Shown: positions 24,813 through 32,824, counted from the stretch's first letter. The stretch is 46,493 nucleotides of DNA from Alphaproteobacteria bacterium bin98 (GCA_002238905.1 MPNG01000011.1:1-46493), one strand, 5' to 3'. Translations and numbers: made by a program. The notes: a model not told the origin generated them from the letters alone.

Positions 24813-25649
24813 ATGTTAGTTTTTTTCTATTTATTGAGTATAGCATCTGGGATGATTGGTGCGTCCGCATCAATGCAAGTACAAGATCTTAAGGCATTTT
24901 GGAGAGATCAGTATCAACAGAAACAGGAAGAGTATGGGTTATCAAAGAAGGGTTTGGCGAATTTTTTAGGTGTACATACTCCCTTAGATCGAAGGAGAGG
25001 CGTGGCAAAAAAAGCCTCTGATAATCCAAATGTTGCTAAAAGAGCGAATATGTTGTTTGATCAGAGTCATATGGATAGCGTAATTTTTGTTGAAGGTAAG
25101 CCTAGCGTGCTGACTCGTGTGCTTACGTGGGGTATGGATAAAACCAAAATTATATATTTAGATCCAAAAGAGCAAGATGCTGTGAAGCTTGAACAAGCTG
25201 TATGGGATCAAGTGCTACCTTTTGATTTTGCGAAAAACCCTAACTTTCCGGATCATACAACGATAAATAGGCACTTTGGAATTTTTAAAGATTCTGCTGA
25301 ATTGACTAGGCTGCTGCAAGGAGCTTACCTTCTTTACGCTTTTGTGCCTCAGTCTGCCGGAATTATGAGTGTAGAAAAAGTGCAAGAGTTTTGGTCTAAC
25401 CCTAATTTAGAGGATTCTTATTTGAATAAAGTGATCAAAATGTCAGGACTTCAGAAGCATGAAATCCGAGAAGCGTTTGAAAATTTAAAGACTGTCATGC
25501 ATCGTCATCCAGTGCCGCTCAAGAGTCAGGTGACTAAGCGCGGCAGCGGCGGAAGTAGCAGAAATTCAGGGGCTGCTGGGGATATGAGATCCGATTCTTT
25601 AGAGCGTCAACGCGACATAGATAGGATTAAGAAAAAATACTGGACATAA
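24813..25649 (+). CDS. Secreted protein, short subgroup of family A, copy 15
   Basis: From ATG 24813 (GGGAGGGAG upstream) the protein has 278 residues; the frame is open to 24741, but the signal MLVFFYLLSIASGMIGASAS starts here, as in copy 14. Motifs are VQDLKAFWRDQYQQK, MLFDQSHMDSVIFVEGKPSV, IIYLDPKEQDAVKLEQAVWDQV, LLQGAYLLYAFVP, VQEFWSN and VIKMSGLQKHEIREAFENLK. The last 40 residues are Ser/Gly/Arg-rich. It lies between the intact tRNA-Leu and its split relic. A terminator follows about 50 nt later. Confidence 0.83.
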   Translation: MLVFFYLLSIASGMIGASASMQVQDLKAFWRDQYQQKQEEYGLSKKGLANFLGVHTPLDRRRGVAKKASDNPNVAKRANMLFDQSHMDSVIFVEGKPSVLTRVLTWGMDKTKIIYLDPKEQDAVKLEQAVWDQVLPFDFAKNPNFPDHTTINRHFGIFKDSAELTRLLQGAYLLYAFVPQSAGIMSVEKVQEFWSNPNLEDSYLNKVIKMSGLQKHEIREAFENLKTVMHRHPVPLKSQVTKRGSGGSSRNSGAAGDMRSDSLERQRDIDRIKKKYWT

Positions 25650-25701
25650 AGCATGCGTTGGTTCCATGCTGTTTTTTTGTAGAAATGTAGAATATAGCAA
25701 T

Positions 25702-25736
25702 AAGAAGAGGTGGATTTTCCGCTTCTTCTTTTTTAT
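25702..25736 (+). terminator. Intrinsic terminator after copy 15
   Basis: AAGAAGAGGTGG, loop ATTT, then CCGCTTCTTCTT and a T run. It resembles the four terminators of the 17-20.7 kb units but with altered base pairs, so it may be a diverged member of the same element. Confidence 0.75.
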
Positions 25737-25868
25737 TTGAAATGTGGTCTATAGAAAATGAGATATGTGTAGGTTGCACAAATTCGCCTAGAATACAAAA
25801 AATAGTGCTCTAGCCTTGTGCAAATTTGCATTGATAAGATAGGTGAATACAGGCAAATTATGGTACTA

Positions 25869-25895
25869 GGTGGTCATGGCGAAAGAGTAGACGCG
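25869..25895 (+). pseudogene. 5' half of a duplicated tRNA-Leu relic
   Basis: GGTGGTCATGGCG and AGAGTAGACGCG match positions 1-27 of the intact tRNA-Leu, with a few substitutions. The preceding GGCAAATTATGGTA and about 200 nt of flank also match the region before 24408. The sequence then switches abruptly to family A coding sequence. Confidence 0.85.
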
Positions 25896-25897
25896 TA

Positions 25898-26401
25898 TTG
25901 GCGTGGTATAAACATAACCAGAGATTGATATATGTGGATCTGACAAAGACGAATGCTGTGCAGCTTGAGAAAGAGGTCTGGGATCAAGTGAATAAAGACG
26001 CCCAATTTGTACAAACCACTCAGGTGAGGGATTTAGAAATGTTAAAGAATCTCTTGGCGCTACAGAAGATCGAGGGTAGTCCTAGGGAGGCAAAAGAAGA
26101 CCGAAGGCTTTTGAGAGGTGCTTGCCTTTTGTACAGTTTTATACCAAAACGTTCCGGTATAAAGGGTGATGTGGGTATGGCGGAAGCTGTGAATTATTGG
26201 GAAGAATGCATTGCTCAAAAACATTTGGATCAGTTGCATCATTGGGAAGACTTCAGTTATCGAAAAGATGTTGATAAAATGCTCGAAATGGCAGAAATTA
26301 AAAAGAGTGAAGTAATTATCGCGTTTGAGGTTTTAGGGAGAGCTCTACATAGCGTAAACAGAGCCAGAAAAAAAATGGCAAGTCCTAGGAGCGGAAGGTA
26401 G
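25898..26401 (+). CDS. 5'-truncated family A gene (short subgroup, copy 16) lodged in the tRNA relic
   Basis: The open frame begins at TTG 25898, 2 nt after the tRNA 5' half, and encodes 167 residues. It opens in mid-family with NQRLIYVDLTKTNAVQLEKEVWDQV, equivalent to residue 126 onward of copy 15. It then contains LLRGACLLYSFIPKRS, VNYWEEC and KMLEMAEIKKSEVIIAFEVL. The signal peptide and N-terminal half are missing, and no ribosome site is present, so secretion and translation are doubtful. It is best treated as a gene fragment, though its frame has stayed open. Confidence 0.6.
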   Translation: MAWYKHNQRLIYVDLTKTNAVQLEKEVWDQVNKDAQFVQTTQVRDLEMLKNLLALQKIEGSPREAKEDRRLLRGACLLYSFIPKRSGIKGDVGMAEAVNYWEECIAQKHLDQLHHWEDFSYRKDVDKMLEMAEIKKSEVIIAFEVLGRALHSVNRARKKMASPRSGR

Positions 26402-26423
26402 AGGCATAGTTCTGCGGGAGACT

Positions 26424-26462
26424 TGATGGCAACATCATGCAAGTTCGCGTTTTATTGAACAC
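26424..26462 (+). pseudogene. 3' half of the duplicated tRNA-Leu relic
   Basis: TGATGGCAACATCATGCAAG and TTCGCG continue the tRNA-Leu from its variable arm onward. The acceptor 3' strand (TTGAACA) no longer pairs with the 5' half. The anticodon arm is missing and 528 bp of family A sequence separates the halves, so no functional tRNA can form. Confidence 0.85.
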
Positions 26463-26600
26463 ACATTATCCAAATTTACTGCTTACAAGATAGTAAAAAT
26501 ATTGATTTTGAAGCAATCTCTGGCGATATTGCGCGCCCCCCCTGAATGATGAAGGGGGGTAGTGCACGCATTGTACACGCCCGTACTCTTCGCTGAAAAT
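26463..26600 (+). repeat. Second copy of the tRNA-Leu 3' flank, with hairpin
   Basis: ATTATCCAAATTTACTGCT, GATTTT and GCAATCTC match 24493-24551. CCCCCC, loop TGAATGATGA and GGGGGG (26536-26559) replace the weaker CCCTT/AAGGG hairpin of the first copy at the same place. This shows that the tRNA with its flanks was duplicated as a block. Confidence 0.75.
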
Positions 26601-26701
26601 GCGAGTCGTGCTCGACCTCACGTGATTCGCATTTATTGCTCACAAAAGAGCCAGTGTGTGTTTAGTACATAATCGTGCTACAATTCCTTGGGGCGTTTGG
26701 T

Positions 26702-28063
26702 ATGTCAGAGCATGAACTGATTCAAAAATTAAGCGTATCTAAAGAGCGCTTTGATAATGCGCTTGAGATAGGTGATAAAACTACTCTTGCATCTGTAATG
26801 AGCTCTCTACCTGTAGAGGACCTCGCTCTATTGCTGACGACGCTATCTGATAACGACTTGCGTGAATTTGCTAGCTTAACAAAAACTTTTTTTGATCTAG
26901 AGGTTGTGCTTGAACTGGGTGTGCGCCAGAAAAAACTTTTAATTGAAGCGCTAGACATTGCTAATCGTTTAGACGAAATCAAGAATTGGGATACTGATGA
27001 TCTCATGAGTTTGTTGGACTTCATGTCTTGGGAAGAAAAGCAGCGCGCCCTTGCGGCGTGTGCGCCTCAAGACCGAGAAATCCTTGCTTTGATGGGATCT
27101 TATCCTGAAGGAACGGCTGCGCGTCTTTTAGAACGCTCTATGGTTGTGGTGCCATCTCTGTGGCGCGCAGAGGAAACAGTGCAGCACATCACGAATGCCG
27201 AAGGCATCCCTGAAGAGTTTCAAGAAGTGTACGTCGTAAACTTGCGCAACCAGTTGGTTGGCGTTGTGTATGTAGGTACACTTTTGCGTGCTGATCAAAA
27301 AATGTTGATGCAAGATTTAGCAAAAGATGTACACCGTATTGCCGCAAGTATGGAGCAAGAAGAAGTGGTGTACGCATTCCGGCATTATAATTTGCTAACA
27401 GCGCCGGTTGAGTCTATTGACGGTCAGCTTCTTGGTATCGTTTCCGCTGATGACATCATGAGCATTGCAGATGAAGAAGCCGGTGAAGACATGTTGAAAT
27501 TGGCAGGTGTAAGCCATACAGATGAAGCTGCGCCAGCGCATGTGCAGACCATGCACCGCGTTATATGGTTGTCGGTGGTGGTTATGAACTCTTTGCTGAG
27601 CGCTTTGGTGATTGAGCATTTTCAAACAACAATTGAGCACAAAGGAGTATTGGCTGCTCTCATGACCCTTGTTTCTGCTGTTGGCGGCGCTGCGGGAACG
27701 CAGGTTCTAGCGGTTTCAATACGTGGTTTGTCGCTTCGTGTATTTCAAGCTAAAGGTGTGGGTTCTATTTTTGCGCGCGAAATGGGCATTAATCTGATGG
27801 GCTCTCTTATGGTCGGAGCGATTTTAGCTGCTGTGACGTATTTCTGGCTAGGTGAGGTGATTTTATCCACTATTGTCTTTTTGAGTTTGCTTTTTAGTAT
27901 GAGCTTTGCCGCTGTGTGTGGTGTTTATTTGCCTTGGGCTATTCATCGATTGGGTTTTGATCCTACTATTAGTGCGGCCCCTTTGGTGGGAGCGGTGTGT
28001 GATGTGTTAGGGTTTTCTGTATTTTTGTGGCTGGCCAGTATGGCAATGGGAGTGAGTGGATAA
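26702..28063 (+). CDS. mgtE: Magnesium transporter MgtE
   Basis: An Mg2+ channel/transporter of the inner membrane. From ATG 26702 the protein has 453 residues; a GTG at 26675 would add nine. The N-terminal MgtE domain (about 1-125) includes LDFMSWEEKQRALA. A CBS pair (about 130-260) contains VVNLRNQLVGVVYV and SIDGQLLGIVSADDIM. The C-terminal membrane domain follows (about 285-453). The pore segment shows VGGAAGTQ where many homologs have GGNxGTQ, and the last helix keeps the acidic residue in AVCDVLGFSVFLWL. The stop overlaps the next start (TAATG), implying translational coupling. Confidence 0.95.
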   Translation: MSEHELIQKLSVSKERFDNALEIGDKTTLASVMSSLPVEDLALLLTTLSDNDLREFASLTKTFFDLEVVLELGVRQKKLLIEALDIANRLDEIKNWDTDDLMSLLDFMSWEEKQRALAACAPQDREILALMGSYPEGTAARLLERSMVVVPSLWRAEETVQHITNAEGIPEEFQEVYVVNLRNQLVGVVYVGTLLRADQKMLMQDLAKDVHRIAASMEQEEVVYAFRHYNLLTAPVESIDGQLLGIVSADDIMSIADEEAGEDMLKLAGVSHTDEAAPAHVQTMHRVIWLSVVVMNSLLSALVIEHFQTTIEHKGVLAALMTLVSAVGGAAGTQVLAVSIRGLSLRVFQAKGVGSIFAREMGINLMGSLMVGAILAAVTYFWLGEVILSTIVFLSLLFSMSFAAVCGVYLPWAIHRLGFDPTISAAPLVGAVCDVLGFSVFLWLASMAMGVSG

Positions 28064-29061
28064 TGTATATTTCTTGTGGTGTGCGCACGCCTTTTTCTTT
28101 GCATAAAAAAGAGTTTTCTCTACTCAAAGGTTATAATTTGGGAGCAACCGCTTTGCGAGCGCTGATTTCTATGCTGCCCAATCAAGCGACAGACAACATC
28201 CCATCTTTAATATGCTCGGACAACGGAGAGAATGGTATTGTAGAAGATATTATTCAGCGTGTTGGGTTGGAGAATGTTGTGGGCCAGGTGGTTAACTCTG
28301 CTGCGGATGGTCTGTTATCCGCTTTTAAAGGGGAGGTGAACACATTTCTTTTGGGTGTGGCTAGTTCATTTCGTGATGTAGGGGAGGTCATTTCCGATGG
28401 TGATTACTGTGTGCCCGTAAACCCCTTTAAAGATTCATGTGTGAAAGATATATCAGAGTCTGAAAGAGCTCAAGCCTTGCTGCATGCACGTAAAAAATGT
28501 GCAGAAGCTGCGAAAGATGCATTCCTTTATGAAATTGCCCCTATTGCTTTGCATGTTGAAAAAAAAGTATCCCATTATGACCTTGATACTTTGATAACAA
28601 CGCCGCTACCATCTGCGAGTGATCAAGGTGTGCCCATTCGTTACCGAGCGCCTTTGTGCGATGGTGCAGCTGCTCTTTGCTTAACAACGGAGCCTTTAAA
28701 ACAAACGTTAGCTCGTATTGTGGGTGGATCGTGTTCTGATGTTGTAGGTCATGAGGCGCTTGTGGTCAGCATTGAGAAGCTGCTCAAGGATCATAGTGTG
28801 GCGCTAAAAGATGTGAAAATTTTTGAAATTGATGAAAGAGTGGTATGTGCACCAAAGTGGTGTGCGAACAAGATTGGCATAGCGCCAGAGTATATTAACC
28901 GATGGGGAGGCAGTTGCGCTTTGGGTGATGCAGGATCTGCCGAAGAGTTGCGTATGGTGCTCTCAGCTGCGCAGGGTATGCACGCTTTGTCTACACCATA
29001 TGCTGTTGTGGCGCGAGGAAAAGCCGCTCTTTTACTGGAGAGATATGATGACAAAAAATAG
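28063..29061 (+). CDS. Thiolase-family protein lacking catalytic residues
   Basis: 332 residues, shorter than the usual roughly 390 for thiolases. The fold is recognisable: RTPF at the N-terminus, DGAAALCL in mid-protein, FEIDE near the usual fEinEAFA, and NRWGGSCALGDAGSAEELRM where thiolases have NxxGGAIAxGHPxGxSG. The nucleophilic Cys region (CxSG) reads SAADG, the GHP His is GDA, and the C-terminal CxG catalytic Cys is replaced by VARGKAAL. All three catalytic positions therefore appear lost. ATG 28063 was chosen because it overlaps the mgtE stop; the frame opens at 28027. It may be a non-enzymatic homolog or a decaying gene with an intact frame. Confidence 0.75.
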   Translation: MYISCGVRTPFSLHKKEFSLLKGYNLGATALRALISMLPNQATDNIPSLICSDNGENGIVEDIIQRVGLENVVGQVVNSAADGLLSAFKGEVNTFLLGVASSFRDVGEVISDGDYCVPVNPFKDSCVKDISESERAQALLHARKKCAEAAKDAFLYEIAPIALHVEKKVSHYDLDTLITTPLPSASDQGVPIRYRAPLCDGAAALCLTTEPLKQTLARIVGGSCSDVVGHEALVVSIEKLLKDHSVALKDVKIFEIDERVVCAPKWCANKIGIAPEYINRWGGSCALGDAGSAEELRMVLSAAQGMHALSTPYAVVARGKAALLLERYDDKK

Positions 29062-29293
29062 TGTTGCAACCATGAGCTTTGAAGAAGCTATGGACGCTTT
29101 GAAAAACATTCTTGAGAAAATGGAAACAGCTCAACTTCCTCTTGAGGAAGCTGTATCTGCTTATGAGTATAGCGTTTTGTTGAAAAAACATTGTGAAGAA
29201 AAACTGAAGCAGGCCCAGCTTCGTGTGGAAAAAGTGACTGATAAATCTACCGTGCAAACGGAACCATTTGATGAGCAAGCTAGCGATTTCTAG
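29048..29293 (+). CDS. xseB: Exodeoxyribonuclease VII small subunit
   Basis: 81 residues, normal for XseB, which pairs with XseA to degrade single-stranded DNA. The core SFEEAMDALKNILEKMETAQ, LPLEEAVSAYEYSVLL, KHCEEKLKQAQLRVEKV is diagnostic. GGAG at 29037-29040 gives 7-nt spacing to ATG 29048, with an adjacent ATG at 29045. The gene overlaps the preceding thiolase-like gene by 14 nt. xseA is not in the window. Confidence 0.93.
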   Translation: MTKNSVATMSFEEAMDALKNILEKMETAQLPLEEAVSAYEYSVLLKKHCEEKLKQAQLRVEKVTDKSTVQTEPFDEQASDF

Positions 29294-29308
29294 CGTTGTG
29301 TGTGGACG

Positions 29309-30163
29309 ATGTCTGATAGACAATCATTACAGGTATGCGAAGAAGGCGCTGGTCGCCTTGATCGCTTTTTATCCAAACATTTAAATAATTTGCGGTATGG
29401 TGCGCTGATGCGCGCTGTGCGCAAAAAGCTCATTCGCGTTAATGGTAAGAGAGCGTATGTTGATACCATGCTGGTGGTGGGCGATACGGTTGAGGTGCGC
29501 TTTCTTCCTATGTTAGCAAAAGAGGAAATTGCACTCACCACGAAAGATATTGCATTTATTGAATCCATTTGTATATTTGAAGATAATAAGGTTTGGGTCT
29601 GTAATAAACCGTGTGGATTGGCTGTGCAGGATGGAACGTCCATAGAACGCTCCCTTGATGCTTTGTTAAGAGCGTATAGCCATCACAAAGGGTTGTCGCG
29701 CATTCGCTTGGTACACAGGATAGATCGTGAGACCTCTGGTGTGATGGTGTGCGCGAAAAATCGTGAAAGTGCGGAATGTTTGCGCAAAGAATTTGCTAGT
29801 AGATCTGTGCAAAAAACCTACCATGCTCTGGTGGTTGGGCATGTGAAGCGAGATGGAGTTATAAAGCGCGCTTTGCAATGTGATGGCGGCTTGCAAGACG
29901 CTGTAACGCGTTATGAAGTTATCCGATCCAACGAGGCAGCATCACTTTTGAAGATAGTGCCTTTAACTGGAAGAAAAAGGCAAATCAGGCGACACTTAGC
30001 GTCTATAGGGCATCCCATTATAGGCGACCAGCTCTTTTTGAAAGGAGAAAAAAAGCTTTGCTTGCATGCTTCTTCGCTATGTTTTAATCTTTGGGGTGGA
30101 TGTACTTGGACTGCGCCTATGAGTGCGCATCTAGCGCATATGACTAAAAAATATAAAGTCTAA
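29309..30163 (+). CDS. RluA-family 23S rRNA pseudouridine synthase (RluC/RluD-like)
   Basis: Isomerises uridines in 23S rRNA. From ATG 29309 the protein has 284 residues; a GTG at 29300 would add three. An N-terminal S4 RNA-binding domain (GRLDRFLSKHLN...KLIRVNGKRA) precedes the catalytic domain. The latter has the motif VHRIDRETSGVMVCAKN with catalytic Asp near residue 139, then KTYHALVVGHV, PLTGRKRQIRRHLASIGHPIIGD and LHASSL. The S4 domain and length fit RluC or RluD, but the target sites cannot be told apart here. It follows xseB by 15 nt. Confidence 0.93.
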   Translation: MSDRQSLQVCEEGAGRLDRFLSKHLNNLRYGALMRAVRKKLIRVNGKRAYVDTMLVVGDTVEVRFLPMLAKEEIALTTKDIAFIESICIFEDNKVWVCNKPCGLAVQDGTSIERSLDALLRAYSHHKGLSRIRLVHRIDRETSGVMVCAKNRESAECLRKEFASRSVQKTYHALVVGHVKRDGVIKRALQCDGGLQDAVTRYEVIRSNEAASLLKIVPLTGRKRQIRRHLASIGHPIIGDQLFLKGEKKLCLHASSLCFNLWGGCTWTAPMSAHLAHMTKKYKV

Positions 30164-30202
30164 TGCATAAGGTTGCATAGGTTCAGTATGAGTTTTGGCG
30201 CT

Positions 30203-31249
30203 TTAGGATTTAATTAAAGGATTTTTGAGCCAGAGAGGTGCTTTTTGCGCTAGTAGCCACTCTTTTGTGAAGCGAGCTTGCTTCCATAGAGAAGAAAGCA
30301 TTGCAGGGCTTGGTGATTGGTTGGCCAATCTTTGAGCGCTTGTTTTTTTGAGGGTAGGCAATCCATAGGTAAGGCTTGCAATAAATTTTTGGGAATCTGA
30401 AAAATGCACTTGCGCATCTTTTGGCCAAACCTCAATGTTGTTGGGGGGTGCTAAAAAAAGCACAGTTGGCGGTTTGTTTGGATGTAGATAAATACGCGCA
30501 ATCATTGGTAGAGCAATACTTTTGAGGGGGGCGTTTTTGCGTGTTGCAATGGTTGTTTCCTGCCATATATCTAAGGATCCATCCGCGTTGTGCTGGAAAA
30601 TAAAACCAGCCTTTTGACTGTCCAATGTGCTGAAACCTTCTGACCAAATGCGCGTCTTTCCTTTTTCCACATAAGGGATACATAGGCGCACACTTCCGTT
30701 GATGGCTACTAACCAACCAGCAGGGTGGCCTTGTGTAATGTTAGGCACAATATCAAACAAACCAATGCGCGTTGATGCTGTTATAGGTTTAGGATTTTTT
30801 TTGTTGGACCGTTTGAAGATTTCGTTTGCGCCTTCAGATATGCTTAGCTGCCAATGCGTATTGGTGGTGTAGGTGAGCGTTGCCACGAGGGCTTTTTTCT
30901 CTAGGATAATAGTGGAGCATGAGGTTTTTTCTGCGACTAGCTGATCTTTAGGCGCAGATAGGTCATACCCTACAAACCCTTTCTGAGGAACATGCACAAA
31001 ACCGTGTGATGGCAAATAAGACGAGTAAAACGGAATCGGTGTGAAGGCTGATAGTTTTCCGCAAACTTCAGAATTGATAGATCCCTTTTTATGGATTTTA
31101 ACAGGGTGTGAAAATCTCATATTGTTCGGCGCCATAAGGTAAAAAGGATGCTTCAGTGTCCAGTGTATATTTGTGTGACGCCATTGCGACTGTCCGATTA
31201 AAAGAGAGCAGAATAAAAAGAGTAAACCTGAGGCTTTATGGTGTGCCAT
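30203..31249 (-). CDS. Secreted protein of unknown function, second of a tandem pair
   Basis: 348 residues with an N-terminal hydrophobic segment (LLFLFCSLLI) that may be a signal peptide or anchor. Predicted to be beta-rich, with no recognised domain. It is a diverged paralog of the gene just upstream: both have a THIxWTL/VHLTL opening, a GFVxxD motif, ALVATLTYT/SLTATFTYS, an AGWLVAI/YGWAIIS segment followed by a YxxKGKTRIW/YIGIDSKLRVY stretch, and a C-terminal helix with EWLLA/QWLTA. Its ATG directly follows the TAA of the neighbour, so they form an operon. The gene converges with the RluA-family gene. Confidence 0.85.
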   Translation of the reverse strand: MAHHKASGLLFLFCSLLIGQSQWRHTNIHWTLKHPFYLMAPNNMRFSHPVKIHKKGSINSEVCGKLSAFTPIPFYSSYLPSHGFVHVPQKGFVGYDLSAPKDQLVAEKTSCSTIILEKKALVATLTYTTNTHWQLSISEGANEIFKRSNKKNPKPITASTRIGLFDIVPNITQGHPAGWLVAINGSVRLCIPYVEKGKTRIWSEGFSTLDSQKAGFIFQHNADGSLDIWQETTIATRKNAPLKSIALPMIARIYLHPNKPPTVLFLAPPNNIEVWPKDAQVHFSDSQKFIASLTYGLPTLKKTSAQRLANQSPSPAMLSSLWKQARFTKEWLLAQKAPLWLKNPLIKS

Positions 31250-32425
31250 TTATGAATCTAGCAGCACCATCATGCGTGAGCTTGTGCTGGATTGGCTGGA
31301 GAAGGTACTGTTTTTTTTCATTTGGACAATAGTGGCTTCGCAAAGATGTTGATTTTGAAAATAAGAACTTAAAATACGCAGATCATCCATAACAGTGGTG
31401 CGCAAGGCGGTGTTGGGTATGAGGGCTGTTAGCCATTGTTCGTTTGTGTAGTTATCCCAGAAACCCTCTGGAAGCATTTGAAGCGCTTGAGTTTGCAGTG
31501 TGTTGAGGTTATTTACAATCGCGGCCAGTAAGAGTCTGGTAGGAGGCCATGTTTGGGTGGCGTTGAGTGGCCAGAGATTTATGTCATCAGGAAGGGTAAT
31601 TTTTTCCATAGAAGGAGGAGAGGTTTGAGATCCTGGTGTAATGCGCCAAAGCGTTGGTATGCTGAATACTTGATCATTGTTTTCGCTGCTCATGGTTTCG
31701 TTTCCCCAAAAGCAAATCTCTCTATCGTCGTTGGTATGCATCATAGGCATTTGGGTGATGGGCGATGGTGACCACTTATGTTCGCTAGCGCAAAATCCAC
31801 CTATTGTTTGGCATTTAATCTGATAAACATAGACGCGCAATTTGCTGTCGATGCCTATGTAGGGGATAAACGTTGTAATGTGTGAGTGCGAGATAATGGC
31901 CCACCCATAAGGTTTTTCACCACCGAGTGTGTAAAGTGCTATGGGTTCACTTTTGGCAAGAGAAGAGTCCATGGCTTTTTTGCTTCTTGTTACAAGAACC
32001 ATGCCTTTGGCATCTGTGAGAGAAAATTCATAGTTTTTATGATCAGAATAAGTAAAGGTAGCGGTGAGGGAAAGAGATTTTATTTTTAAACAGGATTGTG
32101 CTTTTTTTATTGCTAAGATATCGGTGGTTTTGCTGTGACTGTCAAACGCTACAAAACCATCATGTACGCGAACCCAGGGTTGTCCAAAGTCTTCGGGCTT
32201 TAAGGATATGTGGGTGAATTCGGATAGGCTTTTGATGTGAGGTGCGTTAATAGAAGCGCGAGATCGCCTACGTGCTATATGAGAAAAATAAAAGGATGTT
32301 GGCTTTACAATGGTAAAAGGTGCTGGAAGCGTTAGGTGTACATTTTTAAAAGTTAATTCACTTTTTGCGCAGATAGCGTCTTTCATAAAAATGCAAAGAG
32401 AGCATAGTAATAAAATTATGTACAT
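31250..32425 (-). CDS. Secreted protein of unknown function, first of a tandem pair
   Basis: 391 residues with a clear signal peptide (MYIILLLCSLCIFMKDAICA). The body is rich in beta-type segments and Ser/Thr, has no recognisable catalytic motif, and ends in a Ser-rich stretch. It is the longer paralog of the 30203-31249 protein, described there. It diverges from trxA, leaving 66 nt for both promoters. An envelope or exported role is likely from the signal peptide; nothing more specific can be supported. Confidence 0.85.
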   Translation of the reverse strand: MYIILLLCSLCIFMKDAICAKSELTFKNVHLTLPAPFTIVKPTSFYFSHIARRRSRASINAPHIKSLSEFTHISLKPEDFGQPWVRVHDGFVAFDSHSKTTDILAIKKAQSCLKIKSLSLTATFTYSDHKNYEFSLTDAKGMVLVTRSKKAMDSSLAKSEPIALYTLGGEKPYGWAIISHSHITTFIPYIGIDSKLRVYVYQIKCQTIGGFCASEHKWSPSPITQMPMMHTNDDREICFWGNETMSSENNDQVFSIPTLWRITPGSQTSPPSMEKITLPDDINLWPLNATQTWPPTRLLLAAIVNNLNTLQTQALQMLPEGFWDNYTNEQWLTALIPNTALRTTVMDDLRILSSYFQNQHLCEATIVQMKKNSTFSSQSSTSSRMMVLLDS

Positions 32426-32491
32426 AAGCTAAAACATTATAGCACCCTTTGTGATTAATTTTTTATGATAATATCTTTTTAGGAGGGTCGA

Positions 32492-32824
32492 ATGGCTTTA
32501 GTAAAAGATGTGAATGTCAATGAGCTGGAATTAGCACTGAAAGGTGATAAGCCGGTACTGATTGATTTTTGGGCTACGTGGTGCAGACCATGTACAAACC
32601 TGATGCCTATTGTGGAAGATGTAGCTGCAAGGTATGGTGATCAGATATTAGTAGTAAAAATGAATATTGCAGATTATCCGGACATTGCGGGTGCGATGGA
32701 AGTGGTGAGTGTGCCAAACTTACAGTGTTTTAAAGATGGAAAAAAACTGGGTGAAAAAGTTGGGTTCATGACACAGCAAGAAATAGAAGAATGGCTTAAG
32801 GACTGTGGAGTAATTAAGCTGTGA
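32492..32824 (+). CDS. trxA: Thioredoxin with CRPC active site
   Basis: 110 residues, a normal thioredoxin length. The fold signature VLIDFWATWC is followed by R-P-C, so the redox pair is Cys31-Arg-Pro-Cys34 instead of the near-universal CGPC. The buried Asp25 and the cis-Pro loop (VVSVPNLQCFKDG) are present. AGGAGG at 32481-32486 is a textbook ribosome site. The stop overlaps the next start (GTGA), coupling it to the aminopeptidase. trxB lies 6.4 kb away on the other strand. The Arg should alter redox potential or partner choice; it may be a specialised thioredoxin. Confidence 0.93.
   Translation: MALVKDVNVNELELALKGDKPVLIDFWATWCRPCTNLMPIVEDVAARYGDQILVVKMNIADYPDIAGAMEVVSVPNLQCFKDGKKLGEKVGFMTQQEIEEWLKDCGVIKL

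Noticed and set aside
24408-26462. Integrative element using tRNA-Leu as attachment site
   Set aside because: There is no integrase gene and no direct repeat of the tRNA 3' end bounding foreign genes. The second tRNA is a duplicated, interrupted copy with matching flanks on both sides.
5673-26600. CRISPR array suggested by regularly recurring repeats
   Set aside because: The repeats are gene-sized or nth fragments, with no short identical repeats separated by uniform spacers and no cas genes.
26675-26701. GTG start for mgtE at 26675
   Set aside because: It would add nine residues without a ribosome site, whereas ATG 26702 gives the usual N-terminus.
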